Made by a program: the position numbers and the translations under genes | DNA from: an uncultured Thiomonas sp. | Lineage (GTDB): Bacteria; Pseudomonadota; Gammaproteobacteria; Burkholderiales; Burkholderiaceae_C | NCBI GenBank assembly: GCA_937927695.1 | Contig: CALBRU010000406.1 | Span: 1-7,562 of the forward strand | DNA: 7,562 nt | Direction of reading: 5' to 3' | The notes under the pieces: generated by a model | Told to the model about the DNA's origin: nothing | The model's input: the letters and a program-made list of their open reading frames with translations, nothing else | Databases searched by the model: none | Part shown: positions 5,643-7,562 of the stretch, one piece after another | Layout: each line of letters starts with the position of its first letter | Numbering within the stretch: position 1 is the stretch's first letter

Positions 5643-6733
5643 ACCGGAACGCGGGCGGCCAGGGCGCACATCAGCTCGTAGCCGAGCGTGCCTGCGGCTG
5701 CCGCAACCTCGTCGATCAAGAGTTCGGCCTGCTCGTCCTGCCCCCACAGCAGCACGGAGCTGCCGACCATGGGCTGGCCGCCTGCGGCAAACACCGGCTC
5801 GAGATCGACGGTGATCATGTCCATCGACACCCGGCCGACCAACTGCGTGCGCACGCCGTCCACCACGATGGGCGTGCCGTTCGGGGCAACGCGCGGGTAG
5901 CCATCGGCATAGCCGCAGGCGACCACGCCGATGCGCATGGCGCGCGGCGCGGTGAACCGCGCGCCGTAGCCCACACACTCGCCCGCAGCGATGTGCTGAA
6001 TGTCGATGAGCTCGCTGCGCAGACTCATGGCGGGGCGCAGCTTCCAGTGCGCCGCATCGGGCGCCAGCCCGGTGGGCGAGCTGCCGTAGAGCGCAATGCC
6101 GGGCCGCACCCAGTCGGCCGCAACGCGCGGGTCGGCGCCGTGCACCAGCACCGCGGCGGAATTGGCCAGGGTGCGTTCGCCGCTCAGATGGCCCACGCCG
6201 CGGGCGAATCGTGCCAGCGCTTCGTCGATTCCGTCCGCTTCGTCGGCGCAGGCGAAGTGGGTCATGTGGGTGATTTCGCCCACCAGCGGCAGCGCGTTCA
6301 GCCGCTCCCAGGCTGCGGCGTAGGCCTCGGGCGAAAAGCCCACGCGGTTCATGCCGGTGTTCATCTTGAGGAACACGCGGTGCGTGCGGTTGCCGCGGTG
6401 CACCGCCAGCCAGTCGATCTGTTCGCGGCAATGCACCACATGCCAGAGGTTGAGGCGTTCGCAAAGCGCGAGGTCTTCCGGGGCGAAACAGCCTTCGAGC
6501 AGCAGAATGGGGCCGACCCAGCCGAGCGCGCGCAGCTTCTCGGCCTCGGCCAGATCGAGCAGGGCGAAACCGTCGGCGGCGCGCAGCGCGCCATACGCGC
6601 GGGCGATGCCGTGGCCATAGGCATTGGCTTTGACCACGGCCCAGACCTTGCTCGCGGGCGTGGCCTGGCGGACTCGCAGGAGGTTGTGGGAGAGCGCGGC
6701 CGTGTGGATCACGGCGGAAATCGGGCGGGGCAT
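5630..6733 (-). CDS. alr: Alanine racemase, PLP-dependent
   Basis: This enzyme interconverts L- and D-alanine in the cytoplasm, supplying D-alanine for peptidoglycan. The 367-residue length is near the usual 355-390. K35 in A-V-V-K-A-N-A-Y-G-H-G is the lysine that binds PLP. K123 in F-L-K-M-N-T-G-M-N-R-V-G corresponds to the carbamylated lysine of the Geobacillus enzyme and is followed by its arginine partner. Y256 in V-G-Y-G-A-R-F is the second catalytic base, and V-S-M-D-M-I-T-V-D-L lies in the C-terminal beta domain. The ATG at 6733 begins M-P-R-P-I-S-A-V-I, right at the family's N-terminus. An in-frame ATG at 6772 would add 13 residues without homology. No strong Shine-Dalgarno sequence is seen. 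It is the first gene of an alr-radA operon and diverges from lplT. From the sequence I cannot tell whether it is the biosynthetic Alr or a catabolic DadX type, but no dadA neighbour is visible. Confidence 0.96.
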   Translation of the reverse strand: MPRPISAVIHTAALSHNLLRVRQATPASKVWAVVKANAYGHGIARAYGALRAADGFALLDLAEAEKLRALGWVGPILLLEGCFAPEDLALCERLNLWHVVHCREQIDWLAVHRGNRTHRVFLKMNTGMNRVGFSPEAYAAAWERLNALPLVGEITHMTHFACADEADGIDEALARFARGVGHLSGERTLANSAAVLVHGADPRVAADWVRPGIALYGSSPTGLAPDAAHWKLRPAMSLRSELIDIQHIAAGECVGYGARFTAPRAMRIGVVACGYADGYPRVAPNGTPIVVDGVRTQLVGRVSMDMITVDLEPVFAAGGQPMVGSSVLLWGQDEQAELLIDEVAAAAGTLGYELMCALAARVPVRVE

Positions 6734-6780
6734 GGCAGCTCGGGCAGAGGGTTGAGGCCAGCATTGTCGCAAATGCCCTG

Positions 6781-6789
6781 TGCTATAAA
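6781..6789 (+). promoter_or_regulatory. Extended -10 promoter element, probably for lplT
   Basis: TGC-TATAAA reads as an extended -10 element: TGN followed by a five-of-six match to TATAAT. No good -35 box lies at the right distance (TTGTCG at 6764-6769 is only 14 bp away), which is typical of extended -10 promoters. Transcription would start near 6796 and give a leader of about 128 bases before the lplT start codon. Confidence 0.45.
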
Positions 6790-6923
6790 CCTCGGCAGCC
6801 TGTGGGTCTGCGCCCGCAAGCCGCCAGCCGTGTCACACGCGCCAGCCCGACTTCATCACACCACCCGACCTTGATCTTGCCCCACGACCCGACACAGGGC
6901 CCCGCCGCGCGGGCAGCCACGCC

Positions 6924-7562
6924 ATGAAAAAAGGCTTTTACTGGATCATGGCGGCGCAGTTTTTTTCTTCGCTGGCCGACAACGCGCTGCTTATCGCCGC
7001 CATCGCCCTGCTGGTGCAGATGCAGTCGCCCGACTGGATGACGCCGCTGCTCAAGTTCTTTTTCACCATCTCCTATGTGGTGCTCGCGCCCTTTGTGGGG
7101 GCGTTTGCCGACGCCATTCTGAAATGGAAGGTGATGTTCATCACCAATCTGGTGAAAGTGGCCGGGCTGGTGCTCATGCTGATCTCGGTGCACCCGCTGC
7201 TGGCGTACGGTGTGGTGGGCCTGGGCGCGGCGGCCTATTCGCCGGCCAAATACGGCATCCTCACCGAGTTGCTGCCGCCGCAGCAACTGGTTGCGGCCAA
7301 TGGCTGGATCGAGGGCACCACGGTCAGCTCCATCATTCTGGGCACGGTGCTGGGCGGGTTTTTGGTGAGTCAGGCGGCGTCGGGTTTTTTGCTGGGGCTG
7401 CCCGGGTTGGCGACCTTGGGCATCGACACCACGCCCGAGTCGGCCATTCTGGTCATCACCCTGGTGTATCTGCTGGCGGCCTTGTGCAATCTGCGCATTC
7501 CCGACACCGGGGCGCGTTACGAAAAACAGAAAACCCGGCTGGTGGCGTTGCTGGTGGATTTT
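6924..7562 (+). CDS. lplT: Lysophospholipid transporter LplT, MFS family (C-terminus cut by window edge)
   Basis: The frame is open from ATG 6924 to the right edge, giving 213 codons, about half of a typical 400-residue LplT. LplT is an inner-membrane flippase of the major facilitator superfamily that brings lysophospholipids, such as lyso-phosphatidylethanolamine, inward for reacylation. Evidence includes A-Q-F-F-S-S-L-A-D19-N20-A-L-L at the first membrane helix and G-A-A-A-Y-S-P-A-K109-Y-G-I-L, followed by A-A-N-G-W-I-E-G, both nearly as in E. coli LplT. Several hydrophobic helices are visible at about 5-31, 44-63, 71-104, 129-147 and 172-190. No strong Shine-Dalgarno sequence precedes the ATG. 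A small GC hairpin (6901-6913) ends 10 bp before it. In many proteobacteria lplT is next to, or fused with, an acyltransferase gene (aas). The window ends before that can be checked. It diverges from alr, an arrangement I recall as recurrent in Burkholderiales. Confidence 0.94.
   Translation, partial: MKKGFYWIMAAQFFSSLADNALLIAAIALLVQMQSPDWMTPLLKFFFTISYVVLAPFVGAFADAILKWKVMFITNLVKVAGLVLMLISVHPLLAYGVVGLGAAAYSPAKYGILTELLPPQQLVAANGWIEGTTVSSIILGTVLGGFLVSQAASGFLLGLPGLATLGIDTTPESAILVITLVYLLAALCNLRIPDTGARYEKQKTRLVALLVDF

Noticed and set aside
5606..6874. 422-codon plus-strand open frame across alr
   Set aside because: It is antisense to alr, whose catalytic residues are all in place. The product is Ala/Gly/His-rich and unlike a real protein.
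6901..6913. GC hairpin (CCCGC / GCGGG) just before lplT as a regulatory leader element
   Set aside because: A 5-bp stem with a 3-base loop is too short to separate from chance in this GC content. It is noted only within the lplT entry.

Overview
The window is GC-rich, densely coded, and reads as chromosomal DNA of a betaproteobacterium, most likely Burkholderiales. The basis is the divergent lplT / alr-radA arrangement, the overall codon use, and the YXWGXW lipoprotein and hemerythrin genes. A Thiomonas-like acidophile or metal-associated relative is possible, but the sequence alone does not settle the genus. Eight genes can be supported. The first and last run off the window.

Left part (1-941, minus strand). 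The window opens inside a gene read leftwards. It encodes an exported monoheme c-type cytochrome whose N-terminal motif (AVPAFARQTGQDCIACH, then PQL..FGRAFKLDGY) strongly resembles the cytochrome domain of Cyc2. Cyc2 is the fused cytochrome-porin of neutrophilic iron oxidisers. The residues after the heme domain look like the first strands of an outer-membrane beta-barrel. A near-consensus FNR-type site lies 110 bp upstream of its start. Before it, on the same strand, is a complete 91-residue acyl-CoA-binding protein.

Middle part (1124-4035, plus strand). A fused permease/ATPase ABC transporter of the SbmA/BacA-YddA type is followed, 10 bp later, by a hemerythrin-like diiron protein. The junction holds two successive TGATG stop/start overlaps. 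A small YXWGXW-type lipoprotein follows with its own ribosome binding site and possibly its own promoter.

Right part (4081-7562). Alanine racemase (alr) and the recombination ATPase RadA form a minus-strand operon convergent with the lipoprotein gene. lplT (lysophospholipid transporter, truncated by the window edge) diverges from alr. Two sequence oddities stand out here: a C/G-rich palindromic repeat element embedded in frame inside radA, adding about 40 residues before the Walker B strand, and a perfect 14-bp tandem duplication that carries the alr stop codon and sets the alr-radA spacing.

No RNA genes, CRISPR arrays, insertion sequences or replication origins were seen. No gap between genes exceeds 300 bases. 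The most unusual content is the Cyc2-like cytochrome with its putative oxygen-responsive control, and the invaded radA. The other genes are ordinary housekeeping or accessory functions.
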